NCBI GenBank assembly: GCA_038747545.1
Contig: JBCDJT010000005.1
Location: forward strand, 9,655-73,654
From: JBCCMF01 sp038747545
GTDB taxonomy: Bacteria > Bacteroidota > Rhodothermia > Rhodothermales > JBCCMF01
Reading direction: 5' to 3'
Length of the DNA stretch: 64,000 nt
Shown here: positions 30,501 through 38,725 of the stretch, in pieces
How the letters are laid out: each line of letters starts with the position of its first letter
Position numbering within the stretch: position 1 is the first letter of the stretch
Program-made: the position numbers and the translations under genes
The notes under the pieces: generated by a model
Databases searched by the model: none
What the model was told of the DNA's origin: nothing
Seen by the model: the letters and a program-made list of their open reading frames with translations, nothing else

Positions 30501-32384
30501 CTATGCGGCCTGGCTTACTGCTGCCGGACGGGCTACGGAGGGCACGAAGGCATAGGGCCACTGCGGTCCTTGCGCCACGACGGTGAAGCCTGTCCCTTCG
30601 TATTCACGCTGGAGCGTTTCGACCTCGTTGGTGAAGAGGCTGAGATCCGTTTGGCCTACCAGGTACGCCTGATGCCATGCCACCCCGTCGCCAGTGGGCA
30701 GTCCGCGGCTGACCACAGCATGCTGCTCTAGCACCTCGGCGAGGCGCTGCGCAGTGGTTCCCGTGCGTTGCGCCATCTCTTCTTCGATGGCACCGAGCAT
30801 GCGCTGGCGTAAGTCGGCGGCCCCTTCGCCTGTGGCGCCCTCTAGTTCAGTGGCGAAGAAGACCACGCGCTCGCTCTGCTCCACCACGAGGGTGCGCACG
30901 TGCTCGTCGTCGCGTACGAGCCGCACCTGAAACGTGGCTGTCTGGTGCAGGCTTCGCACACGCGCCTTCCACTCGGCCTCGTGCTCGCGCAACACATCCT
31001 GCACGGCATCCCGATCGGGCAGTACCGTGGCAAAGCGGAGGGGCATGGTCGGCATTTTTTCTGCGACGGCAGCCACCACGGCTTCGTGGCGCCCCACGTA
31101 ATGGGTCATCCACTCGGCATCGGAGAGCTTGGTACGCAGCGCGTCGGGGCTGAACACGTCGGCGGGGACGGTGCTGACGATGGCACTGAGGTCGCCTTGG
31201 CGGATGATCTCATACTGCCCGTCTTCGATCACGGGCTCGGGCAGCTCGATGAGCGAGAGCAAGTCCTGTTCATCGATGCTGATGGCATACATGTACCGCT
31301 CGGGGTAGATGGGCTGATGGGCTGGGACGTCGACCTTGGTGAGACCAGGCGCATCCCTAAGCTCGGCCGCATCAGCTGAAGGAGCCTCCGCTTCGTCGTG
31401 CGTGTCGGTTGCCTCTGGTGCTGACGACGCGTTTACCTCAGCCTCATCGTCGGTCTGCTCGTCTAGCGCTGTTGCCAGGGCTTCGTCTTCGACTTCTGCA
31501 GCAATGGCTTCGTGAACCGCCTCGGCCACGTCCTCCTCGCTAAAGGTGGCGGGCTCAGGCACCTTGGCGGGCGCGTCTGCAGCTTCGCTTCCACCTGCTG
31601 CTTCGACAGCGTCCTCGTCGTGCGGCTCGGTGTGCTCAGCTTCGGTAACATCTTCCAGGTCGTCGAGGCTGAAGAAATCGTCTGTGGGTGCTTCGGCGGC
31701 TGGCGGTTGAGGGCCCAGGTATGCTGTTTGCACTGCTACCTCGGCAGGCGGCGCTGTCTCCAGGTCAGCTTCTTCCTGTGCGTGCTCGCTCACCTGCTCA
31801 GGCAACGTCTCGGCAGCCTCACTCTCGGTAGGCGTCGGCTCTTCGAACGCTGTCGGTTCGGCGTCTGCATCCGTGGTCTCAGGGATTTCAATAGTCTCAA
31901 CGTCAGCGACCGTCTCGACCTGCTCAGGCACCTCGGCAGGCTGAGGCTCAGCGACTTCGGCATGCGCCACAGGTCCAAGCTCTTGCGCCGTTGGTGCCTC
32001 ATCGTGGGTGAGTGCGGTAGAGAGGTCCTGCAGGGCCTGCTCGACCATCTGTTGCAAGACGCGGGCCTTGACCTGCTCGTACACCTGCCTCAGCGCGGGG
32101 GCTCCGAAGTCCAGACGCGCCACCACGGCCTCGGCCCATGCGGCTGGCTGCTCCTGCATGTCGGCGATGACGGTTGCGGCTAAGCTCTGCTCGGCGGCTT
32201 GCGCTACAGCGAGTACCTGCTCAGGGGCTTCATCGAGCACCTGCGCAGCGACATCCTTAGGCGCCCCCACGTGATCGAGTGCGCGCACAACGAGCATCGA
32301 CGTGAGCAGCGGATTGAGTTGCTTGCTGAGTTCAGCAACGAGGGGATGGTCAGCGACGGCAGCGGGTAAGTTGGGCTGAGGCAT
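30501..32384 (-). CDS. GvpL/GvpF-domain protein with long acidic linker
   Basis: A 627-residue protein with three parts: an N-terminal helical part of about 130 residues (AAVADHPLVAELSKQLNPLL.., no family recognised), a very acidic low-complexity linker (about residues 131-350, rich in E, D, A, P, T), and a C-terminal GvpL/GvpF-like domain (about 360-615). The domain has the family pattern RYMYAISI..DLSAIVSTVPADVF.., a HEAVVAAVAEKMPTMPLRFATVLPD helix-loop and a second ferredoxin-like half (FQVRLVRDDE). GvpF/L proteins are minor accessory proteins of gas vesicles, but no gvpA or other gas-vesicle gene is in this window. The fusion with an acidic linker is unusual. Confidence 0.8.
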   Translation of the reverse strand: MPQPNLPAAVADHPLVAELSKQLNPLLTSMLVVRALDHVGAPKDVAAQVLDEAPEQVLAVAQAAEQSLAATVIADMQEQPAAWAEAVVARLDFGAPALRQVYEQVKARVLQQMVEQALQDLSTALTHDEAPTAQELGPVAHAEVAEPQPAEVPEQVETVADVETIEIPETTDADAEPTAFEEPTPTESEAAETLPEQVSEHAQEEADLETAPPAEVAVQTAYLGPQPPAAEAPTDDFFSLDDLEDVTEAEHTEPHDEDAVEAAGGSEAADAPAKVPEPATFSEEDVAEAVHEAIAAEVEDEALATALDEQTDDEAEVNASSAPEATDTHDEAEAPSADAAELRDAPGLTKVDVPAHQPIYPERYMYAISIDEQDLLSLIELPEPVIEDGQYEIIRQGDLSAIVSTVPADVFSPDALRTKLSDAEWMTHYVGRHEAVVAAVAEKMPTMPLRFATVLPDRDAVQDVLREHEAEWKARVRSLHQTATFQVRLVRDDEHVRTLVVEQSERVVFFATELEGATGEGAADLRQRMLGAIEEEMAQRTGTTAQRLAEVLEQHAVVSRGLPTGDGVAWHQAYLVGQTDLSLFTNEVETLQREYEGTGFTVVAQGPQWPYAFVPSVARPAAVSQAA

Positions 32385-32511
32385 GGGGTGCGGTTGAAGC
32401 AGTGAGTCGTGGCTGCTTTCGCGTCAGCAAATGCCGTGCCCGTGCCTCGTGCAGAGCTGGGGGGCTCCTGGGTCACGTTTTCTGTAGATCGGGCGCGGGG
32501 GAGGTTCGTTT

Positions 32512-32528
32512 TTTCCGACGGTCGGAAA
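32512..32528. promoter_or_regulatory. Palindromic operator-like site in a divergent intergenic region
   Basis: TTTCCGAC, a single G, then GTCGGAAA form a perfect 8-bp palindrome within the 259-bp gap (32385-32643) between the divergent GvpL/F and aldehyde dehydrogenase genes. It is 130 bp from either start codon and could be an operator for either gene. The rest of the gap shows nothing else recognisable. Confidence 0.45.
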
Positions 32529-32643
32529 GAACAGGCCGCAGCGCCTTGCCGCGATTTTCGCACAGGGGCGTGCAACACTACAGCCTACCGCCGATTTACG
32601 GCGTCCCGAACGCGGTTTTTCTCACCTCCTCCTTGAACGACGC

Positions 32644-34272
32644 ATGACCAACTCCCGTGCCTCCGTCCCCACGCCCGTCAACGAACCCGTACGCAGTTAT
32701 GCGCCGGGTAGTCCTGAGCGGGCCAGCCTGCAACGTCATCTTGCCCAGATGAAGGCGCAGGACCCGGTGCAGATTCCCGCCATCATCGGCGGCGAGGCCG
32801 TGATGACCGATACGCAGCAGGATGTGGTGGCGCCCCATGAGCATGCCCATGTTCTTGGCCACCTCCACAACGTGGGCGCCCCTGAAGCGAAGCAGGCTGT
32901 TGACGCGGCGCTGGCCGCCCGCGAGGCGTGGGGCCGGATGGCGTGGCAAGACCGCGCCGCCATCTTCCTCAAAGCCGCTGACCTGCTAGCGGGGCCATGG
33001 CGCGACACGCTCAACGCGTCTACCATGCTCGGGCAAAGCAAAAACGTGTATCAGGCCGAGATCGACTCAGCGTGTGAGCTTATTGACTTCTTGCGCTTCA
33101 ACGTGAAGTTCATGGAGTTCATCTACGAGCAGCAGCCGATCTCGTCGCCCGGGGTGTGGAACCGCACGCAGTACCGTCCGCTGGAGGGCTTCGTCTTCGC
33201 CGTGACGCCGTTCAACTTCACCGCCATCCAGGCCAACCTACCGATTGCGCCTGCCATGATGGGCAACACGGTGGTCTTCAAGCCGTCGCACACCGCTACC
33301 TACTCAGCGCACTATACGATGCAGCTCTTGGCCGAGGCCGGGCTGCCGCCAGGCGTCATCAACATGGTGCCGGGCCGTGGGGCGCCCATCGGCGATGCGA
33401 TCATGGTGCATCCTGAGCTGGCGGGCCTGCACTTCACAGGCTCCACGCGCACGTTCAAGCACCTGTGGAAGATGGCGGGGCAGCACATCGACACGTACAA
33501 AGGCTACCCGCGCCTCGTGGGCGAGACAGGCGGCAAGGACTTCGTGGTCGCCCACCCCTCCGCCGACGCCCAGGCGGTAGCTACGGCCCTCGTGCGCGGC
33601 GCCTTCGAGTACCAGGGGCAGAAGTGCTCCGCCGCCTCGCGGGCCTACCTCCCCGCCTCGCTCTGGCCAACCATCCAGACCGCCATGAAGGAGCAGTTGG
33701 ATGAGATCAAGATGGGGACGGTGGAGGACTTCTCGAACTTCATCAACGCCGTGATCAGCGAGCGCGCCTTCAACGACATCACCAGCTACATCGACGCCGC
33801 CAAAGCTGCCGACGGCGTGACGCTGATCCACGGCGGCGGCTACGACGACAGCGAAGGCTACTTCATCGAGCCGACCGTCTTCCAGGTAGAAGACCCGATG
33901 TACCGCACCATGTGCGAAGAGATCTTCGGCCCCGTCCTCACCGTCTACGTCTACGAGGACAAGCGCTTCGACGAGATTCTGAAGGTGGTAGACGCGACGT
34001 CGCCGTACGCCCTCACGGGCTCCATCTTCGCCCAGGACCGCCGCATCATCGCGCAGGCCACCGAGGCGTTGGAGCAGAGCGCGGGCAACTTCTACATCAA
34101 CGACAAGCCGACGGGCGCCGTGGTGGGTCAGCAGCCATTCGGCGGGGCACGCGCCTCGGGCACGAACGACAAGGCAGGCGCCTACCTCAACCTGCTCCGC
34201 TGGACCTCGCCGCGCTCGATCAAAGAGACGTTCGCGCCCCCCCACCACTTCGGCTATCCGTTCCTCGGCTGA
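32644..34272 (+). CDS. pruA: L-glutamate gamma-semialdehyde dehydrogenase (delta-1-pyrroline-5-carboxylate dehydrogenase)
   Basis: A 542-residue aldehyde dehydrogenase. The nucleophile C328 lies in GQKCSAASR and the general base E294 in VGETGGKDF; NAD-binding FTGSTRTF and cofactor-closing GAVVGQQPFGGARASGTNDKAG are typical of P5C dehydrogenase (group RocA/PutA C-terminal half). The enzyme oxidises glutamate semialdehyde to glutamate in proline and arginine breakdown. No proline dehydrogenase or RocR regulator gene is adjacent. Being divergent from the GvpL/F gene, the two may share control over the palindrome at 32512. Confidence 0.93.
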   Translation: MTNSRASVPTPVNEPVRSYAPGSPERASLQRHLAQMKAQDPVQIPAIIGGEAVMTDTQQDVVAPHEHAHVLGHLHNVGAPEAKQAVDAALAAREAWGRMAWQDRAAIFLKAADLLAGPWRDTLNASTMLGQSKNVYQAEIDSACELIDFLRFNVKFMEFIYEQQPISSPGVWNRTQYRPLEGFVFAVTPFNFTAIQANLPIAPAMMGNTVVFKPSHTATYSAHYTMQLLAEAGLPPGVINMVPGRGAPIGDAIMVHPELAGLHFTGSTRTFKHLWKMAGQHIDTYKGYPRLVGETGGKDFVVAHPSADAQAVATALVRGAFEYQGQKCSAASRAYLPASLWPTIQTAMKEQLDEIKMGTVEDFSNFINAVISERAFNDITSYIDAAKAADGVTLIHGGGYDDSEGYFIEPTVFQVEDPMYRTMCEEIFGPVLTVYVYEDKRFDEILKVVDATSPYALTGSIFAQDRRIIAQATEALEQSAGNFYINDKPTGAVVGQQPFGGARASGTNDKAGAYLNLLRWTSPRSIKETFAPPHHFGYPFLG

Positions 34273-34281
34273 TTCTGCTGC

Positions 34282-35121
34282 ATGCCTCATTTTGATCCTG
34301 AAGAGATCCTTGCGGTCGCCCGGCTTCTGGATGACCCATCAGACGACGTGCGCTACGCCGTAGACCTGCGCGTGCGCAGCTGGACGGTGGAGGTGCTGGA
34401 CGTCATCGACGGCGTGCTGGCTGAGACGGGCGATGCGCAGCTGACGGCCGCGCTAGAGGAGTTGTACCTGCGTCAGCATGAGCACTTCGCACGCATCGCG
34501 TGGCACGAGGTGTTGGGCGCCCGTCCTGTGAACCTGGAGCGCGGGGTGCTGGCGCTCGCCTACTTCGCGCAGCCCCGCCTGCGGGTGGCGGCGTGGCAAG
34601 CACGGCTCGATGCCATGGCCGAGGCGCTGCGGCCGCGCGTCGCCGGGCGCGAGGGCGTGGAGCGTGCGGTATCGCTGTTCGAGGGGTTCGGCGCCCTCGG
34701 CTACGGCGGCGCCCAGAGCGATTACTACGACCCGCAGCACAGCTACCTCAACTGGGTCATCGAGCGCAAGCGCGGCCTGCCGATCACGCTGAGCGTACTG
34801 TTTGTGCTCACCGGATGGCGGCTAGGGGTGCCCGTGTTCGGCGTGAACATGCCCGCACACTTCATCTGCAAGTACGAGGACGGCCGCACCGAGGCGTTCT
34901 TCGACCTGTTCTACGGCACTGGTCCGCTCAGCCGCGACGAGGTCGCTGCGCGGCTGGTGTCACGCGGGCTGCTGCCCGATGCGTCGTACTTCCTCTCGGC
35001 CACGCCCGACCAAATCCTGCGGCGGATGGTGCGCAACCTGGTGCGTGCCGCCGAGCAACGCGGCGATGCCGCAGCCGCCCAACGCTGGCAGTCGCTGGCG
35101 CGCCCATGGGAGACGCCGTGA
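34282..35121 (+). CDS. SirB1-family transglutaminase-like protein
   Basis: A 279-residue protein with the SirB1/UPF0162 transglutaminase-like fold: FEGFGALGYGGAQSDYYDPQHSYLNWVIERKRGLPITLSVL (the LNxVL-xxxxGIPISL type of the family) and PVFGVNMPAHFIC. The family is conserved in bacteria, with helical (tetratricopeptide-like) C-terminus; the function is unsettled, and the catalytic Cys of true transglutaminases is not obvious here. The gene follows pruA by 9 bp, and the next gene begins inside its 3' end, so an operon is likely. Confidence 0.8.
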   Translation: MPHFDPEEILAVARLLDDPSDDVRYAVDLRVRSWTVEVLDVIDGVLAETGDAQLTAALEELYLRQHEHFARIAWHEVLGARPVNLERGVLALAYFAQPRLRVAAWQARLDAMAEALRPRVAGREGVERAVSLFEGFGALGYGGAQSDYYDPQHSYLNWVIERKRGLPITLSVLFVLTGWRLGVPVFGVNMPAHFICKYEDGRTEAFFDLFYGTGPLSRDEVAARLVSRGLLPDASYFLSATPDQILRRMVRNLVRAAEQRGDAAAAQRWQSLARPWETP

Positions 35122-35576
35122 CCGTCTTCCGCCACCTCATGCATCCGGGCGACCGCGCCGCCGGGTGGGTGTTCAGCGAGTGGCTGATCCGTCCGCTCTC
35201 GCTCGTCTTTCTGCCCATTATGCTGTTCTCGCTCAGCGGCGCGCTGCAGGGCTACCGCATCCTGCCCTACCTCACCTTCGGCGCGCCGGCGGGCATCGTG
35301 GTGGCGTGGTTCTGGACCTCGTTTCGCCTCGGCGCACAGGTCGCCGAGTTACGCATCGTGGGCAACCGCGTGCAGGTCCGTACGCTATGGGAGTTGCTTC
35401 GCCGTGCCCCGCCCGACGCCCCGCTGCCCATCTGGGACTTGCGCCGCGAGGGCCGCTCGTTTACGTTCACCACAGGCCACCGCACATACCAGTTCGATGA
35501 CGACGAATGGGTTGACGGTCGAGATGTGTTCGACGCCTTGATAGAGGCTCGGCGCACGGAGCCGACCGCCCCATAA
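35106..35576 (+). CDS. Hypothetical membrane protein (PH-like)
   Basis: A 156-residue protein starting at ATG 35106 or GTG 35118, overlapping the SirB1 gene's end. Two hydrophobic helices (about 34-50 and 61-80) are followed by a cytoplasmic beta-rich domain (VAELRIVGNRVQVRTLWELL..WDLRREGRSFTFTTGHRTYQF) that resembles bacterial PH domains, as found in small membrane-attached proteins. I recognise no family with certainty, and no partner gene suggests a role. Confidence 0.55.
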   Translation: MGDAVTVFRHLMHPGDRAAGWVFSEWLIRPLSLVFLPIMLFSLSGALQGYRILPYLTFGAPAGIVVAWFWTSFRLGAQVAELRIVGNRVQVRTLWELLRRAPPDAPLPIWDLRREGRSFTFTTGHRTYQFDDDEWVDGRDVFDALIEARRTEPTAP

Positions 35577-35629
35577 TCCGTGCGATCTTGTGGCTTCTGC
35601 CTTGAGAGCTACTGACCTGAACCCTGTCC

Positions 35630-36547
35630 ATGATTACGCTCGACCGCACCGGCCCACTTACCATCCGCGACCAACTCATCGAGCAGATTCGGTTTCAGAT
35701 TGCGAGCGGCAAGTACCAAGTGGGCGATGTGTTGCCCTCCACCCGAGCCCTGGGCGACCAGCTGCAGATCTCGTTCCACACGGTCCGTAAGGCGTACCAA
35801 GCGCTCGAAGAAGAAGGGCTCCTCAACTCGAAGATCGGGCGCGGCTTCCGCGTGACCGAACGCGCCCCACTGGCCAAGGGCGACCGCATTGAGCAAGGCG
35901 CCGGTGTTATGCACGACGCGCTGCAGCACTTGATTGGCATTGGGCTAGCCGAAGACGAGATTGAGCACCTGTTCAATGAGCAGCTAGATGCGCTCACCGA
36001 GGGCTACACCGAGCAGAAGCTGCTGTTCGTGGCGCCGTACCGCGAGATGGCCGAGCAGTGCGCGCAGCAGATCGGCAGCACCATCCAGCGCAGTGTGGAC
36101 GCCGTGACGGTGACCGAGTTGAGCAGCCACGTTGACGCCGATGTGCTGTTCACGCCCTCCACGCTGCTCCGCGCCGTGCTCGGCACCGCGCCGCAGGGCG
36201 ACGTGCGGGGCGTAGTCACCTACCTTTCCACCACGGCCATCACGCGCATCGCTCGCATGCTGGCGCACGAGACCCTGGGCCTCGTCACGCGCTACAGCGA
36301 CGCCGTGCCGTACCTGATGCAGCAGATCAAGCAAGACACAGGCTTCCAGGGGCAGATCATGGCGGCCTCGCTCGACAACCGCAGCGACAACCTCACCGCC
36401 TTCCTCCAGCACATCGACCTGCTCGTCTACACGCCCAAGGCCCGCCGTAGCCTGCTCTCCCACCTGGAGGTCAAGACGCACGTACCGCTCTACATCCTCA
36501 TCCCCCCCGACGCCCTCGCCGCCATCCGGCAGAGCGTGCCCGTCTAG
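35630..36547 (+). CDS. GntR-family transcriptional regulator with unusual C-terminal domain
   Basis: A 305-residue DNA-binding protein. The winged-helix (about residues 1-75) has the GntR signature: TIRDQLIEQIRFQIASGKYQVGD and STRALGDQLQISFHTVRKAYQALEEEGLL. The rest (about 80-305) has no ligand domain I can name: it contains long helices and a Rossmann-like succession (KLLFVAPYREMA, AVTVTELSSHVDADVLFT, GVVTYLSTTAITRIARML). GntR regulators often control their neighbours, so pruA or the SirB1 genes may be targets. The stop shares CTAG with the convergent DUF3368 gene. Confidence 0.82.
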   Translation: MITLDRTGPLTIRDQLIEQIRFQIASGKYQVGDVLPSTRALGDQLQISFHTVRKAYQALEEEGLLNSKIGRGFRVTERAPLAKGDRIEQGAGVMHDALQHLIGIGLAEDEIEHLFNEQLDALTEGYTEQKLLFVAPYREMAEQCAQQIGSTIQRSVDAVTVTELSSHVDADVLFTPSTLLRAVLGTAPQGDVRGVVTYLSTTAITRIARMLAHETLGLVTRYSDAVPYLMQQIKQDTGFQGQIMAASLDNRSDNLTAFLQHIDLLVYTPKARRSLLSHLEVKTHVPLYILIPPDALAAIRQSVPV

Positions 36548-37041
36548 CCTGCATTTTGCTCGACGTGATTGAGCACGGCCTCAAAGACGCGTCGATTGAT
36601 GCGCCGTTCGCCGTATAGCTGTTTCAGATAACGCTGTGCAGACTCCGTGGGTATGTGTCCTTCGTGGGCAGCACGGCCTATCTGCCCGGCTATTCCTGAG
36701 ATTTTGAGCCCAGCGGACCGAGCCACACGGCGGCCCATTTCCTCTTCGATGAGCAGCGGCAAACCCAGATCCAACGCAACTTGGATCGCATCTTGCTCAC
36801 CAGCATCGAGTCGGTCAAGCGACTCTACCTCACGTCTGCGCACTGGCTCGTCTGCAATGAGCACCAGATCTTCAATGGCGAAGTGCGCGAGATAGGACTC
36901 AGGTCCTCCGTCAGTCAACTCTCGCAAGACGCTGGCTGGGATAACGACCTGGTCGTAAAGCGCCCGAATGAACGTGTATCCATCAGTGAGCTTCTCAAGC
37001 GTGATGAGTGGCCCTGTGTCGCTGACTATGCGACGCATCAC
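36544..37041 (-). CDS. DUF3368 PIN-like toxin
   Basis: A 165-residue protein of the DUF3368 family, a PIN-domain relative: IVSDTGPLITLEKL carries the first acidic residue (D8), and LDAGEQDAIQVALDLGLPLLIEEEMGRR carries the acidic cluster. The C-terminal GLKISGIAGQI fits as well. PIN-domain toxins cut RNA at the ribosome or tRNA. It is preceded by a UPF0175-family gene, the usual antitoxin partner, and overlaps it by four bases. Confidence 0.88.
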   Translation of the reverse strand: MMRRIVSDTGPLITLEKLTDGYTFIRALYDQVVIPASVLRELTDGGPESYLAHFAIEDLVLIADEPVRRREVESLDRLDAGEQDAIQVALDLGLPLLIEEEMGRRVARSAGLKISGIAGQIGRAAHEGHIPTESAQRYLKQLYGERRINRRVFEAVLNHVEQNAG

Positions 37042-37259
37042 ACACCCAGTTCTATTTCGACGTTTGTCTGACTATCTAGCAATACGGTATAGCCGTAGCG
37101 AGGCAGCATGGCTTCGAAAGCTCTACGCGACAGCCCGAGCACTTCTCGCGCTTCCCTGCCGGATAACTTACCCGTTGCGTAGAGCATGGCCACTAGGCCT
37201 TGGCGCGCAAACGTCTCATCGATGTCGGTCTGGATGGGGAGCTCGATGGAGAGTGTCAT
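37038..37259 (-). CDS. UPF0175-family antitoxin
   Basis: A 73-residue UPF0175 protein: the core ARQGLVAMLYATGKLSGREAREVLGLSRRAFEAMLPRYGY is a helical DNA-binding arrangement seen in antitoxins of DUF3368 toxins. It starts at ATG 37259 and ends at the ATGA overlap with the toxin. It likely represses the pair. Confidence 0.88.
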   Translation of the reverse strand: MTLSIELPIQTDIDETFARQGLVAMLYATGKLSGREAREVLGLSRRAFEAMLPRYGYTVLLDSQTNVEIELGV

Positions 37260-37315
37260 AGGATAGGATGGCTTGTTGCCGCCTCGTACCCTCTCAAATC
37301 CGCCAAGTTCACAGG

Positions 37316-38653
37316 CTACTCCATAGCATCCTTCGGCGTAACAGTGCTCAGGTCGAGGCCCATCACCTCAGCCAAGGCTATGCCGATGTGGGTGTTGTCG
37401 ACGTTGCCGAAGAAGTGATCGCGGCCCGGGCCGTAGGCGTAGAGGCCCACGTCCACGCCCGTGTGGCCGTTGGTCGTCCAGGCGACAAGCGACCGGCGGG
37501 AAATGACCTCGCCCAACACAGCGTGCTGGTCCCATCCGTCGGCGGCGGCGATATCGGCTAGCTCGTCCTCCTTGAGGTCGGTGAGGCCGAAGTAAGCGGC
37601 GGGGTCGGCGCCCTCGGTGCGCTGAAACTGATCGTACGAGCCTTGGGTGTTTTCGATGGCCTCGGGGTGCCACGCATAGATGCCGCGGCCGTTGATGTTG
37701 CGGCCCAGCGTCATACCGCCCGTCTCGTGGTCGGAGGTGGAGACGACGAGGGTCTCGCCGTCCGCGGCAGCGAAGGCGAGCGCCTGGGCGATGGCGTCGT
37801 TGAAGGCGAGGATGTCATGCAGGTGTGCGACGAGATCGTTGGCGTGCCCGGCGTGGTCGATGCGGCTCGCTTCCACCATCAGGAAGAAGCCCTCGTCGGA
37901 TTGATCGCTCAACAATTCGATGGCTTTAATCGTCATCTCGGCGAGGCTGGGCTGCTCGTCGGGGTCGCGGTCGACCTCATAGTCCATGTGGCTGCCTGAG
38001 AACAGCCCGAGGAGCGGCGTGGCGGCAGCTGCGTCGAAGCCGCTGCGGTCGGTGATGACGCTGTAGCCGAGTTCGGCCGCCTCGTCCATGATGTTGCGGC
38101 CATCGCTGCGGCGCCCGCCTGCTGCCTCGTCGGCGTAGAAGTTGAGGCCGCCGCCTAGGATCACCTCGATGCCTTGCCGGATCTGCTGCACGGCGATCTC
38201 GGCCTCCATGCTGCGGCGCGGCACGTGCGCCGAGAACGAGGCGGGCGTAGCATGGGTGATGCGGCTGGTCGCCACGAGGCCTGTGACCATGCCCTTGGCC
38301 TCCGCCCCCTCCAAGATCGTCGGGATAGATTCCAGGTCGTCATTGACGGCGATGGCGCCGTTGTAGGTCTTCACGCCGCACGCGTACGCCGTGGCGGAGG
38401 CAGCCGAGTCGGTCACGCGACTGTCGGAGGCATGGGTACGGACGGAGCCCGTCTGGATGGAGTCGAGGGCGAGTTCCATGGCCGTGCCCTTGTAGCGCAG
38501 GTAGTCGCGCGCCATGGTAAAGCTGGCCGGACCGCAGCCGTCGGCGATAAACAGGATGACGTTCTTGGGCGTAGCCGAGGGCGACTGCGCCCCGCAGCCC
38601 ATGACGATGCCCACTGTGGCGAGCATCAGAACGAACAGACGAAGGTGGTGCAT
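37316..38653 (-). CDS. Alkaline phosphatase lipoprotein (canonical)
   Basis: A 445-residue alkaline phosphatase. Signal peptide with lipobox VMGC (Cys20); FIADGCG with a metal Asp near 38; nucleophile S83 in RVTDSAAS; ITHATPASF; VEASRIDHAGHAND (zinc site 1 His); STSDHETGGM (zinc site 2) and NGHTGVDVGLYAYGPG (late His). All catalytic and zinc residues of E. coli PhoA are present, so it should hydrolyse phosphomonoesters in the periplasm. It lies 72 bp downstream of the GWxTD gene in a tpiA-GWxTD-phosphatase arrangement, followed by the UPF0175 pair. No PHO-box-like site was recognised. Confidence 0.92.
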   Translation of the reverse strand: MHHLRLFVLMLATVGIVMGCGAQSPSATPKNVILFIADGCGPASFTMARDYLRYKGTAMELALDSIQTGSVRTHASDSRVTDSAASATAYACGVKTYNGAIAVNDDLESIPTILEGAEAKGMVTGLVATSRITHATPASFSAHVPRRSMEAEIAVQQIRQGIEVILGGGLNFYADEAAGGRRSDGRNIMDEAAELGYSVITDRSGFDAAAATPLLGLFSGSHMDYEVDRDPDEQPSLAEMTIKAIELLSDQSDEGFFLMVEASRIDHAGHANDLVAHLHDILAFNDAIAQALAFAAADGETLVVSTSDHETGGMTLGRNINGRGIYAWHPEAIENTQGSYDQFQRTEGADPAAYFGLTDLKEDELADIAAADGWDQHAVLGEVISRRSLVAWTTNGHTGVDVGLYAYGPGRDHFFGNVDNTHIGIALAEVMGLDLSTVTPKDAME

Positions 38654-38725
38654 GGCGTAGAGCAAAGATGACAGGTGCCACAAGGTACGGCCTGTGGGCT
38701 GCCGATGGCTACTGCCGACGACAGG

